From Amanita rubescens (Eukaryota > Basidiomycota > Agaricomycetes > Agaricales > Amanitaceae): 64,000 bases of DNA. The stretch covers positions 62,001 to 126,000 of the forward strand of contig WION01000073.1 in the NCBI GenBank assembly GCA_015039365.1, in the 5' to 3' direction. The first letter of the stretch is position 1. The number at the start of each line of letters is the position of its first letter. A program made the position numbers and the translations under genes. This document shows positions 1 through 10,639 of the stretch, one piece after another. The notes under the pieces were generated by a model. The model had not been told where the DNA came from. It did no database searches and was given only the letters and a program-made list of their open reading frames with translations.

Positions 1-1
1 T

Positions 2-488
2 GCGGTTCCCAATATCACCACCCTCGAAATCTCTTTCCAGGATGATTGGGAGTCTTCCGATCCATATAATGTTATAAAACGGCACTACAATTTACGTCAA
101 TTGCATCAAATCCGGTTTCGGGGCCCGGGATTTCCCCTCCTGCATTGGACAGATTCTGGCAGACGCGCCTATGATCCATACATTGGTCCTACAGTGCAAG
201 CCTATATTGGATACCCAAGATCGGGAGGGTATTGCTAGCGGGCGGTTAGGACGTTGCCTTACGACACTGCGTGTCAATCGTTGCAGCAACTTAGAAGAAT
301 GGCTTGATATGATCGAGACTCGACAAAGGAATGTGAAATCGGCAGTCATGAAAGCGTCGAACTGGCAAGAAATGTTTACGGGGATAAAATCGGTTGAAGT
401 ATTGTTAGTGCCATACAGTGCTACTAGGGACTATAAGGAAAGAGTGGCTACTCTGAAGTCACTTGGTACCACTCTCAAATTCGTTTGA
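2..488 (+). pseudogene. C-terminal part of an F-box/LRR protein, cut by the window edge, with an internal frame change
   Basis: The 3' end of an F-box/leucine-rich protein gene, whose usual role is substrate recognition in SCF ubiquitin ligases. From base 2 to about 147 the reading frame gives an LRR-like stretch (ITTLEISFQDDW...LRQLHQIRFRG). From about 150 to 488 the sense continues in the next frame (ILADAPMIHTLVLQC...NRCSNLEEWLDMIETR, ending TLKFV). The ending (a Val-Ala-Leu-Lys-like motif about 15 residues from the stop) matches the tails of the F-box genes at 24.4, 27.5 and 63.2 kb. No room for an intron exists at the frame change, so there is a one-base indel: either the gene is decayed or there is a base-call error. 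The F-box itself lies outside the window. Confidence 0.6.
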
Positions 489-796
489 GAGAAAAAAGGG
501 AATGAGAGTAGAATGCCGCGAGATGAAATGCGGAAATCTGCTCGTAGCGTTTACCTGACTACGTATGTTATTTTTGGAAATACGCAAGCCTAATAGCACG
601 TGCGTTCAGGGATCCCTTCCTGAGCGCGTTCAGACGCCATGTTGCCAAGTGCCGGTCGTGAGAAGTTTATCTGTCCCCAATTTCTTCAGGTGCATTCCTG
701 ACATGCGCCTGTCGTATCTGCACGCCTGGCTGGCGCTTGGAATCCCTCAAACTTCACCAATTCCGTTCCGGGCGCACTAGCGCTTTCACGTAAGCA
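489..796. other. Intergenic stretch, no supportable feature
   Basis: Between the F-box tail and the sphingomyelinase remnant. Only short overlapping open frames on both strands are present, none with a recognisable domain. An upstream exon or signal peptide for the next gene could be here but cannot be pinned down. Confidence 0.4.
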
Positions 797-1333
797 TTGT
801 CGCCAATACATCCCCCTTCGACCTATGGTATGATATTTAACAATGATTGGACACATGATCCTGTTCTGAAATCGACATTCCCGGCCGACCTGACGGATCC
901 CAACACGATTCCAACTGAGAACCATGATCCGGTTTACTACCCCGAACCCAAGGAGCATTTGACTCAACAGCAGGCCCAAGCCGTGATTCAAGAAGGCATC
1001 GCGAACGTGGCCAAGGTGCTCCAAGCAAATGACGGTTCTAGCACCTGTACCCAGTGTCAAAACGCCTTGGCCGCAGCTCAACTGGCCGTTCAGTCGGCGC
1101 CGTCGTTGGTTCCGGATGCCATGGTTTCCCTATGCAAATCTGCCCAGTTCGCCTCTAATACGTCTTGCGAAAACGACTTCAACGCGACCAACTTTAGAGC
1201 TGTTTGGACGACCGTACTCTACTTTGCTGGCTTAGATGGGCAATATATCTGTCGTGCCATCGGCAGCATCTGCCCGGAGCCGCAGAGGCTGGGGCGCGCA
1301 AATAAGGGTGCAGAGGTAAGAGCGCGGGGGTAA
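797..1333 (+). pseudogene. Orphan saposin-B-like N-terminal region of an acid sphingomyelin phosphodiesterase
   Basis: The translation resembles the region before the catalytic domain of fungal secreted sphingomyelin phosphodiesterases. It has a saposin-like cysteine pattern (CTQCQNAL, then VPDAMVSLCK, then SCENDF, then GQYICRAIGSICPEP) in the expected order over about 110 residues. In that family the saposin domain binds lipid and is followed by a metallophosphoesterase domain that cleaves sphingomyelin. Here the similarity stops after CPEP (about base 1285) and runs into G-rich repeats; no metallophosphoesterase motif follows. The first in-frame ATG is near base 830 and there is no visible signal peptide. 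I read it as a truncated remnant. A short stand-alone saposin-like protein is the alternative. Confidence 0.55.
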
Positions 1334-1480
1334 GAGCGCGGAGGGAAGGGTGCAGGGGTAAGGGCACGGAGGTAAGAGCGTGGCATGGTAGGGGAGAGGT
1401 GGGGATGACGTATGAGGTGCGAGGTGGGAAAGGCAGTGCGAGGTGGGTAGGATGTGCGTTACTGACGATTAGGCTGATGT
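1300..1480. repeat. G-rich degenerate short tandem repeat
   Basis: Imperfect reiterations of 'GGTAAGAGCGCGG' and 'GAGGTGGG' type words form a strand-biased purine/G-rich tract directly after the truncated saposin-like ORF. It probably marks the breakpoint that removed the catalytic half of that gene. Confidence 0.6.
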
Positions 1481-2460
1481 GTTCGTTGATATCAGGAAAG
1501 TTGCCGAGGGGAAAGGTTTCAGATGGGATTGGGGTAGGAGGAAGTTAAGTTGTATTTGGCGAGGAGAGTCCCGCAAGATTTCGTCGTGAGATGAAAGGCA
1601 TCCTCTCGGGCAAGAAGTCGAAGTAAGGTTTGTCAGTTCTGCGGAGACGGTTGTCATGGTTATGATGATTCAGCTTCGGTGGATGGATGAAGTGAGGTAC
1701 CCATCCTCTGCCTTGCAGAACAGGGCTTTGCCGTCGTCGAATGAAGGGGATTGACAAGTGTTAAAGGGTGCCCTTTCTTGGCGCAAACGGCGCACGCGGC
1801 AGTCAAAGGATCGTCGCCATGACGGTTGTGAAAGGGCCGAGATGCGGAAGGATTGGCCAGAGAAGGGTTTCAGGAAATCTGGAGGATTGGGACGAGTGTT
1901 TGAAGTATTTTATTTCGATTTCCCGAATCGCTTTGTAGTGTTTTGAATTCAAATGGGTCCGAGGGTGGTCTTCATGAATTTGTAGGTCGACGGGATTGAT
2001 AGCCTCGAAGTTCTCCTCCGAATCCTCGCGCCCATCCTAGGTAGGAGAAACGGTCGGATCAGTGCTTGTGCCAGGAGGTCCGGCCTACCTCGTTACAGAA
2101 GCGCATATATAATTACTGGCTGCCTGAGTTCGCTTCATGTGGGTTAGATCCTTCTCAGAACGGTACAAACATTTGGGACTGGGAGGTGTCAGGAGTTCTG
2201 ACAGCTATGCTGGAGCGGTCCGTGAAAAGGAGCTTCTTAAATGAGAGGGAACCCAGTTTCGGACGCATATAGGTCAAGGTGGTAGACGCTGAAGCCGGGA
2301 TTTGTGGCTGAGATTCGGCCGGAGTGATCATCTTTTTCTGTTGAGAAAATGTTGGCGACGACGAGATGGAGGAGTGAAAGGAAAGACGCGTCGCGAGCGC
2401 TTATCCTTAGATAATCCGGCTAGCCGGTTATCTTGATCCGACCAATGCGAACAACTTGGC
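1481..2460. other. Intergenic/decayed sequence; a minus-strand coding-like stretch at about 1850-2020
   Basis: No family is recognised. On the minus strand about 55 codons (roughly 2020 to 1850) read smoothly and acidic (REDSEENFEAINPVDLQIHED), as an exon might, but no start, partner exon or domain could be assigned. A near-perfect palindrome lies at 2410-2432 and is listed separately. Confidence 0.35.
2410..2432. repeat. Near-perfect 23-bp palindrome centred on CCGGCTAGCCGG
   Basis: The sequence is GATAA-TCCGGCTAGCCGG-TTATC, self-complementary except for one position. It lies about 50 bp upstream of the truncated ankyrin gene copy. A related CAGCTAG...CCGGCTAGCTG inverted repeat occurs at 10586-10611 near the start of the Helitron region. 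Possible transposon terminus or cruciform; function unknown. Confidence 0.6.
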
Positions 2461-2464
2461 GTTC

Positions 2465-2750
2465 ATAAAAAGGCACAGGTAAGCGTTAGCTCTTGAAGCT
2501 TGAAGCTCAAGCGTTCTTTGCGTTGTTGCCAACAGCCCCCAGTGTCAACCTCCATGACGTCCTGCAGCCTTCCTTGGACGATGAAATGGAGTTGCGTCGT
2601 TTGCTGGCGGCTGATCGATCCAACGCTAGACTCGTCGGCCCTCGTCGACGTGTCACGTCTTTGAAGCGACTTCTGCGCCTTCTGACATCAGGACAACCTG
2701 CGCTCGCGTCGTCAAAAAACCTCAACGCGAAATACATGGATCCCGGGCGG
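2465..2750 (+). pseudogene. Truncated copy of the promoter and first exon of the ankyrin gene
   Basis: It begins with the promoter word ATAAAAAGGCACAGGTAAGC and continues with degenerate matches to exon 1 of the ankyrin genes at 3.6 and 36 kb (QPSLDDEMELRRLLAADRSNARL, then a decayed VTSLKRLLR and LNAKY). Relative to those copies it has several small deletions that shift the frame, and similarity ends near LNAKYM (about 2740). The core of the putative nucleotidyltransferase region is absent, so it is a dead fragment. It sits about 1 kb upstream of, and in the same direction as, the larger copy. Confidence 0.8.
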
Positions 2751-3430
2751 CATAGCAGGTGGGCGAAAGCGTTAGAAGTAAGGGAGAGTTTGTGAGGACA
2801 GCGGAAGGAACTTGGCAGACTGCCAAGGCTTCAGGATCGAGAAACGTTGCGACTGTGCAGCCTTCGTCGCATGAAGTCTGTTGAGGCGGGAACGGAAGGC
2901 GAGTTGGTGGATGTGGGGGACGGTTCAGATGGTTTGCAGGGTCAGGGTGTACCTGGACTGGTCATGAGAGCAGCTCGGGGGCTGTGGAACAACCCATCAT
3001 GGATTCTTTGCAGAATCTGGGAAGGATCCTGATAATGCGTTCAACGCCATCTGATTCGGGCAGGTCCATCCTCGGCGACTTCGTCTTTACAAAATGGTAC
3101 TTAAGTGAGGGTTATTTCTGCTCCGCGCGCAATAGCTGATGTTTTTTTTTGGGGGGGTGGTCTAGGGTTAAACGTGTATGATACATCTCGAAGTCATATC
3201 TCTCAAGTTCCCAAACGTGATGTTGGTTTTATGTATCCTTACGGCGTATTGCGGTGGGAATAGGGTTGATAAGAATCTGTAAAGTTTATAATTGAGTCAC
3301 GATAAGCTGGCACGGCTTGTCGAGTCACAAACGACGATGAGCGCCAAATTTGCCTAATAAAGTAGAAAACGCGTCGCGTCGGGCTCACAGCCCGCCGTAG
3401 TGACCACCGGTTACATAGGTAATTACTAAT
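2751..3430. other. Intergenic stretch with no recognised gene
   Basis: Only short open frames are present on either strand. A T8/G8 homopolymer run sits near 3140. Sequence at about 3347-3387 recurs at 30370-30409 (see promoter patchwork). Confidence 0.35.
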
Positions 3431-3437
3431 CAATATG

Positions 3438-3602
3438 TTGTCGTTGAAACGTTGACAACCTAACTCAAATATATGACAGTAACTATGACTAGGTATAATG
3501 CGGCCACGCGTTCTATGCCATTCTCTGAAGATGTCTTGTCATTGTCGTTGACAACCTGACTCAGATATGACAGTAACTATGATCAGGCCAATCATTCTCT
3601 GA
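3438..3602 (+). promoter_or_regulatory. Duplicated upstream element of the ankyrin gene
   Basis: A block starting TTGTCGTTGA...GTTGACAACC and running to ATGACAGTAACTATGA occurs twice, at 3438-3493 and 3542-3587, each followed by a CATTCTCTGAA word. The second copy ends directly at the TATA-like word. Direct duplication just upstream of the TATA box suggests repeated regulatory sites, though no factor can be named. Confidence 0.55.
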
Positions 3603-3621
3603 ATATAAAAAGACACAGGTA
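3603..3621 (+). promoter_or_regulatory. TATA-like core promoter, ankyrin copy 1
   Basis: ATATAAAAAGACACAGGTA lies about 65 bp before the ATG at 3669. Almost the same word (ATAAAAAGGCACAGGTA) is found at 2465 and at 30491, each at the edge of a duplicated segment. Confidence 0.55.
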
Positions 3622-3668
3622 CTCGTTAGCTCCCTCAATTCTTTGTCTATTCACTAACTACTTTCTCG

Positions 3669-6600
3669 ATGATTCAAACAGCCGAAGCTCAAGCGTTCTT
3701 GCATCGCATTGCGTCGTTGCCGAGGGGACCCTGGTGTCAACCTCGACGAGGTCTTGCAGCCTTCTTTGGACGATGAAACGGAGTTGCGTCGCTTGCTGGC
3801 AACCGACCGATCCAACACCAGATTATCCAACCCTTACGTCGGCCTCGTCAACATCTTTGAAGCGCCTTCTGATATCAGGACAACCCGCGCCCGTGTCGTC
3901 AAAGATGATCAGGACCTCAACGCGAAATACATTATGCCCGTTCCTGAAGACAAGAGAAAAAAGGAAGGCGAGCCGTGTATGGTCTCGGACTTGGACGAAT
4001 TCAAGAAGAATTGGAGCATTTTCTCGGAGGGATCGTTGTCGCAACTCAAGGATTGGAGCAACGTCATCGCGGCTGGTGGATCGGTTTTGGCTTGCTTAGC
4101 TCCGCTTTCGGATGCGGATAAGGCGTCGAAGAGGGCAATCAGGAAATATTATCATTCGGCTGCCTACCCGACTTCAGATGTGGACCTTTTTTTGTGGGGC
4201 TTGACTCCCGAACAGGTTAGTAGTTCATATCCTTGCTTGTGGACCGCTGAGATTGACGTATTGGATATACATAGGCAGAGAAGAAGATAGTTACTATTTA
4301 CGAGGCTGTTCGTGATTCTGTCCCCTGGGATGTTACATGTGTTCGAACAAAGAATGCAATATCAATCCACTGTAAGCTATCTTCCTTGTCTTTCGCTTCA
4401 GGTAACTGATAACGCATCGTAGCCCAATATCCCTACCGCTCTGTACAAATCGTTCTCCGCCTCTATCATTCCCCTGCTGAAATCCTCGCGGGTTTCGATA
4501 TCGACGCTCCGTGTTGTGCCTACGATGGTACACGTGTATGGGCAAACCCAAGAGCTATCGTCGCCATGATGCGTCAATGCAATACTACCGACGTTACCCG
4601 TAGATCTCCGTCCTACGAAGTCCGATTGTCAAAGTATGCTAGGCGCGGTTTCGAAGTCTACGTCCCGAGCCTCGCCAGAGCTAACGTCGACCCTACTGTA
4701 AGTATTGTCTCTTATCCTTTGGGACCTTCTGAGCTGACGGTTTGAAGATATTTGAACGTTCGATTGTGAGGGTAGAAGGATTGGCAAGGCTCTTGGTGCT
4801 TGAGAGATTGGCTACGTTTGATGAACGCCAGTCGTTCCTGCAGGCTCGTCGTGAGCTTCGCGGACGTCCGGGTGCCCCCCGGAGATCTAGGAAAATGAAG
4901 CGCAAGTTCAAGAACGACCTCAAGTCTCTCGGTGAACTCGAAGAGCTTGAAATGAATGATTACGACGTTGGTTCTTTGCATATACCCTATGGTCCCGGAT
5001 GGGACGCTCGTAGAATCGATAAATTGATCTACCAAACAGTACGTCGGTCATTGCTCTTCTATCCATTCTTTCTGATTTTATTGCAGGATTTGGGCATGAA
5101 TTGTATGCTTCCATTCTCCGGAATTGTTGTCATCCTAATTCTTATCGCAAGCTACATTCAATCTCAAGAACAAAGGAAGAAGATTGCACCGCCATCCCGC
5201 TTTCTTCGGCACTATTGAAGAATGCATGGAAGATTGTTGCGAAGTAAGTCAAGCCGAGCCTCGATGTTAACATGCTAATAGTTGTTGTAACAGTGTTGTT
5301 CTGAACCAATCGACGACGCAGAGCGTGAATTGCAAACCAAGGAGGACGAGGTTTACATACATGGCCGTATTGCGTCCGTGTTCTTTTCATGACCCGCTTT
5401 GTGTCTACTTATATCACCCTAGCTTTATGCAAGAAAATCCAGGTCGTCAGATCATTACGGGCAGTTTTAACCCCATTGATGTGGGAGAATGGAGCGCTCA
5501 AGTTTACATTGGACCAACCGAGCGTCTCTTTGCCGCGATCGCTGCTCATGACAGGTCTACCGTTGTCGACATGATTAAAGAAGGCGTGGATGTCAACCGC
5601 CGAGATCATGTCGGACGTTCACCACTCCATTTCGCCATCTTTTGCAATGCAACGGAGATCGCTTGCGATGTTGTGGATGCTGGTGCTAGGATGACAGCTC
5701 GACTCGTCGACGGACGGACGTCGTTGCATCTCGCAATCCAGCACGATCAAGTGACGATTGTCCGTAAATTATTGGAAAGGAGTGCACAGAACCAAGAAGC
5801 GACGAACGCGGGGACCAAAGGAAAACATGATGATGAGAAGGAGAAGAAGGAGCGAGAACGTCCCTCGTCCGAGGATGATTGGAGTTCTGAAGATGACGGA
5901 GTAATGGATGTTGACGAAGAAGAAGAAGCAGAAGACGAGGAGGACGAGGACGATATGGACGAAGATGACGATGACGAAGACTGAAGATGAAGATGACAAC
6001 AAGTCTCCTTCAAAAGCGAAAGAAGAAAAGCAAGAAGCACCCACCAGTGATGAAATCCCAGACGATAATACCATCGAACCTGATGTATTTGATCTCAACG
6101 CCGCTGATTGGGATTTCGGCTTGACCCCCTTGGCATACGCTGTCATCTTCGCCTCGGTTTCTATCCTCGAAGATCTCATTGCGGCTGGTGTCGACGTCAA
6201 GGCGTCGACTCAGAGTAGTTCTTTGGGTGTTCATCCATTGGCGTTGACAATGCTCAGGCCAGACGAAGACGAAGCTTGTGTGATTGCAGAAAGATTGATT
6301 CTGGGCGGCGCAACTTCTTCCCCTGCCGATGGTCAATTCCGCACCATCTTTTACCGCGTCGTTGCTGCGAAGAAAGCTAAACTTGCCTCAACTATCATGA
6401 GGTGTGATCCTAACGCAAACGTCGTCATCAATTTTCCATGCATCGCATGGTCCAAAGTCATATTCCCCCTTGTCGTTGCCATCCATGAGCGGGATTATTC
6501 GATGACGGCCGCGCTTCTTGCATACGGTGCCAGGCTCGAACCTCTCGAAGAGGATATCACTAAGGCCATCGCAACGAGGTTTGTCACATATAGTTCTAGA

Positions 6601-9586
6601 ATCATTTATAGTCTGATAAATGCGTTATTACAGGCCTATAAAAGACACTCGCTATCTATTTCCTCAACCAATGGGCAACCTTCTCAAAAGAACATATCGT
6701 CCTCTCGAGACAGCTCTTAACCGCCATGACGATATCGTCCAACTGCTTATTTCGTTGGGTGCCGATGTCAATACTGGCATTCTTGCCACCTATGCCGATT
6801 ATGTTAAGGAGGACGACAAGCGAAGTATTATCGATTGGGTCAATGTAGCTATTCAAGCCATGGAAATGGAGATAAAGCGCGGAGAGAAAGTGAAAGAGCC
6901 AGAACCTGTGGACGTTTCAAAGCTGACGAACTGGAAAGAATATGCCACTGTTTCCGTTAGAATTGCGAATCCTCGTCTGTCGACCGAAAGACGGATTACC
7001 GAAGTCGAACGCATGAAAAGAACCAAGCAATATTTTGACGACATCAAAGAGCTTCTTGTTTCTATTGGCGCTAAGACGTGGACTGAGCTAGGAGGCGTCG
7101 AAAAAACAAAGTCCGACGCAACCGGGAAGGCACTCCTTGGAAAGAATCTCGCCGGGCCCGATCCTGAAACACCTTTCGAAGATTATGAGTTTGCTTCTTT
7201 ATTGAATTCTTTTACCAGTCTTCCGCGTCATTTGATTCCGCGATACCACGAGCTCTGCGAGGCGTGCTTGAACGGTGACAACGAGAAAATTCAGGCATTG
7301 TGCCTCCCTCCCGAAGGTGCTCAAAATGACGAAATACCGCTTCAAATCACTGTTGTATTGCGGGATCCCCGAGGATATAACTTGACAGGTTTGTAAACGA
7401 CTTTTTCATCGTGTGTCGACATTGACTTTGGTTTAGGTCTTACGCCATTCTCGATCGCTGTCGAGAGACGAAAGTGGGATACAGCACGTTTGATTCTCGC
7501 CATTGCTGTTGCTCAATACGAAGCCGATGAGAAAGAGGTTGTTTTCTCTGTTGATGACATGGATATTGGTAAATCTGCTGGTTTCAACGCGTCGGCTGTT
7601 CGTAACCTACGTTTTATAGATGACGATGGATCTGACAATGAATCCGATTGTTCTTATGGTTCAGATGCAACTGTGGAGCAGAAGGGCAAGGAAAACTTAT
7701 ACGTTGACGTCGCCAAACGCCCTTCTACCATCAAGTGTGATGTAATGCCAGGTCTATTCTTTATGACACTTCGCCAATACGGTTATGTGTTTGATGGCCA
7801 CTACCAGCACGAAACCGTTTTCAACAAGGTCATTAGAGAAGATGACTTTGAGGCGTTTGTGAAATTATTCAATATGACTATCAACCTTCCTACTCCCGAA
7901 AACATTTCCAACAATCTTACACCGTTGTTGCTATCATACGATCGGTCAGATATGCTGAACGAACTTGTCAAGCGCACGGGCACAGGCATCGACCTTAAGA
8001 CAGTGCGTCACGAGGCAGAGGATGCGATACCTGTGAACGACGAGAATAAGCTCTATCTTGGACTAAAAGTTCATGGGAAGAAGCGCGCTGATCTGGCGAG
8101 AAAGAATGATCCAAACGCAGGGGTCGAGATACAGGAACCGCCGTTACTGTGGAGAGCGTTGAGGGCCAACGCCGAAAAAGTTGTAGATTGCCTGGCCGGC
8201 GAAAGGGCCTACGCTGCGTATCGCTCGTATGCCGCAAGCCACAACGATGAGCGAGCCGAACGTTTGAGAAGCGTAACAAATCTCAAGGAGCTTCTACCGC
8301 AGTGGCTCGGATTCAGAACCAACTCCTTGGGAGAGTCACCTCTCACTGCAGCAGTGTTGTCCGGGAAGGTGGGACCACTCCAAATTCTCTTCGCCAAGCA
8401 CAAGGATATGATGAAGGCTGCACTTCACGATAAGTACGTTTGCAACGATGTATTCGAATCCGGGCAAGACTGAACTGGCGAATCTTACAGGTATAAGATT
8501 GCTAATCTGAATATACTGCAAATTGCCATCAGAGCACGCACCAAGGTGGATACGGAGCTATTGGATTTCCTGTTGGCGAAGAATATCTCCCCTCTGGAGA
8601 CTGATGTCATTGGGTGAATCTTCCTGTTCTTTTATCCATCGAATTAGCTAACGTACAATAGCCAAAATCCTTATCACTTCTTTTGCAAACGCCATAATCA
8701 CCGCCTTTTGGAACATTTACTCAAAAAACTCTCGTCCGACGTTAACGAAGCCCTGTTCAAGCAACAAACCCACGGAAAGTTGAAAACCGTAAGCGTTCCT
8801 TATACATCATTAGAACACGAGAAGTAATCGATAAATTTACAGCCATTGCACCTTGCAGTCGAAGCACGTTCCATCAAGACAGTTGAAATGCTTCTTGCTC
8901 GCTCGCACGTTGCAAACATGATCCGTGACTCTGACGGATGTCTCCCGCTCCACATTGCGGTCCGTTGCGGTTCGTCGCGTATAGCAAAGATGTTGATCGA
9001 CGCGTCCCCGTCTACGCTGTTCATGGAAGATGGTGTTGGCTCTACGGCATTCGAATCTGCCACTTTTAATCTCTTCCGTGAAAGAATGAATCATTTCTGT
9101 CTCGGTGCTCTTAACTCGGTTGGGACCTGTAATCTAACCACAGCTGAGAAGGACCCGGAAAGGTTCGACTTGGCTCGTCTCGAAAAAGAATTACCTCAAT
9201 TGCGAGAGACCATTGATTCGCTGCTGAAGGTCGGGAAACTTCGCAAGGATACCAATTTAGAGAAGGAGCTCGTCAGATTTGCTGAAAAGATGGAAGACCA
9301 TATACGAAGACTTCAGCAGGCACCTGTGGCTGTCGAGCGGGAGGAGGAGAACCTGACTGATGTTCAAAATCATAATGCGACGTATGAAGTTATCAAGGAG
9401 GCCTTGGATCATGTCCAGGGCGAGCGCCGACTTGTGCACCTCTTGGACGTCCAGAAATTGGTTGACGGCAGTTTGACGCGCAGCTATCGTCCGAAGAATA
9501 AAACCGTTGAGGATGATATGCAAAAGGAAGAGAAGGAGACAGAGATCAGCTTTGTCGCAAAGCATGCAATTGTTGACATTGCGTAG
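3669..9586 (+). pseudogene. Large ankyrin-repeat protein with N-terminal putative nucleotidyltransferase domain, copy 1 (frameshifted)
   Basis: A multi-exon paralogue of the gene at 35984-41892, followable to the end with matching intron positions. Parts in order: GGSVLA...SDVDLFLWG region (exon 1), conserved FDIDAPCCAYDG and RSPSYEVRLSKY blocks, HRHPAFFGTIEECMEDCCE block, GRSPLHFAI and GRTSLHLAI ankyrin repeats, an acidic linker, further repeats, and PLHLAV...GCLPLHIAV repeats near the C-terminus. Two defects are visible against copy 2. An extra base near 3730 puts the ATG at 3669 out of frame with exon 1. A second frame change falls in the acidic linker, so the frame open to 5984 stops and the sense resumes in the frame starting about 5908. 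The sequence at about 7570-7620, removed as an intron in copy 2, is open here. Either decayed or affected by indel errors. Confidence 0.75.
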
Positions 9587-9611
9587 AAAATGATGTGGGA
9601 TTAGCGTACTA

Positions 9612-9750
9612 AAATATATATGAGTCTGTTTTCTGCATTATTAAGAGTGGGACCGGTTGAAGGGGGAGTTTGGGGTGGTTCTTCATCGTACGAGGGCCAG
9701 ACTTAGAGTGAGTCAGATTTACTGCTGCATTAAATACATCAGATTGAAGA
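9612..9750. repeat. 3' flank segment of ankyrin copy 1, repeated at 30210-30335
   Basis: TGAGTCTGTTTTCTGCATTA and the following roughly 120 bp recur with small indels at 30210-30335. Ankyrin copy 2 lacks it, so it belongs either to copy 1's own flank or to an independent short repeat. Confidence 0.75.
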
Positions 9751-10542
9751 CGACGTTCTTTCAACGATAATGTTCTTCCCCCTATAGTATCTTCCGCTGT
9801 GCACCTATACATCCTCTGGCCATACATCGCGCAGTGTTTCGACAATGCCTTTTCGTTCCAAATCACCCAAAGTGCGTGCCGCGGTGTTATTAAGACAGAT
9901 GATGACCACGGCAGCTTGTCGAAAGAGGTTGCTGGGTACTCCTGCCAGTGACCGCCTAGTATCAGTTTCCGCAGCATATCCAGATGATGGGGCCTAACAT
10001 CACCCCTGACGCAGGGCAGTTAAGAAATCTCGCCTCTGGTCACAAACGCAGAGCTTGGTTGCTAAGATAAGCGTTTGAGTTGTGGACAGCCGAGCGAGCG
10101 TGCTATTAGTAATAGCATTCCAAATGGAGATGTGGATTGATCACCGACAACAAGAAGTCATCGCCGTCGAGAAACTGGGACTATGAGATTATATATGTAT
10201 CCGACTAGCGGTTTCTTCCCGAGGTTGAGGGTCCCGTCTTCCTTTCATTAGATTTTCCGCAATAGGTATAACGACGCCAGCAAAAATACATACGACAAAG
10301 ATGATCGAAAAGTTCCGAGGCCGTAGTGAAACGAAGGCTTCGGTCTTATGCCGGTGAGGTCGCGCGGGCGCTTGTAACGCTGTTAAGATACCGGTAACTT
10401 CCGGGATCTATACGTACAAACAAACCAATTAGTAGGCGACTCAAGTCTTCGTGGGTCTTCGTTCGACGATACGCTTTATTACGCTAAGTCCACCCCCATC
10501 AGCCGGCTATCTCAACCTATAGCGAGGCCTTGAAACATAATT
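9751..10542. other. Intergenic stretch without a recognised gene
   Basis: A minus-strand frame at about 9980-9770 (HALWVIWNEKALSKHCAMYG) reads like a coding exon, but I could not assign a family or find a partner exon. No RNA gene was recognised. Confidence 0.3.
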
Positions 10543-10611
10543 CTGATGCCGAACACTGGTGGAGGCATCAGTCGTATCATGTAGCCAGCTAGGCTTGGCG
10601 CCGGCTAGCTG
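10543..10611. repeat. Two adjacent inverted repeats before the minisatellite
   Basis: CTGATGCC (10543-10550) pairs perfectly with GGCATCAG (10564-10571). CAGCTAG (10586-10592) pairs with CTAGCTG (10605-10611) around a GC-rich loop. Both lie at the junction between host-like sequence and the C-rich minisatellite that precedes the Helitron ORF, so they may mark an element end. Confidence 0.55.
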
Positions 10612-10639
10612 AGTAACCGGAGCTATTTGATTGGCTCTT

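Noticed and set aside
5747..6200. Ser-rich minus-strand ORFs
   Set aside because: Antisense of the Asp/Glu-rich linker of the ankyrin gene.
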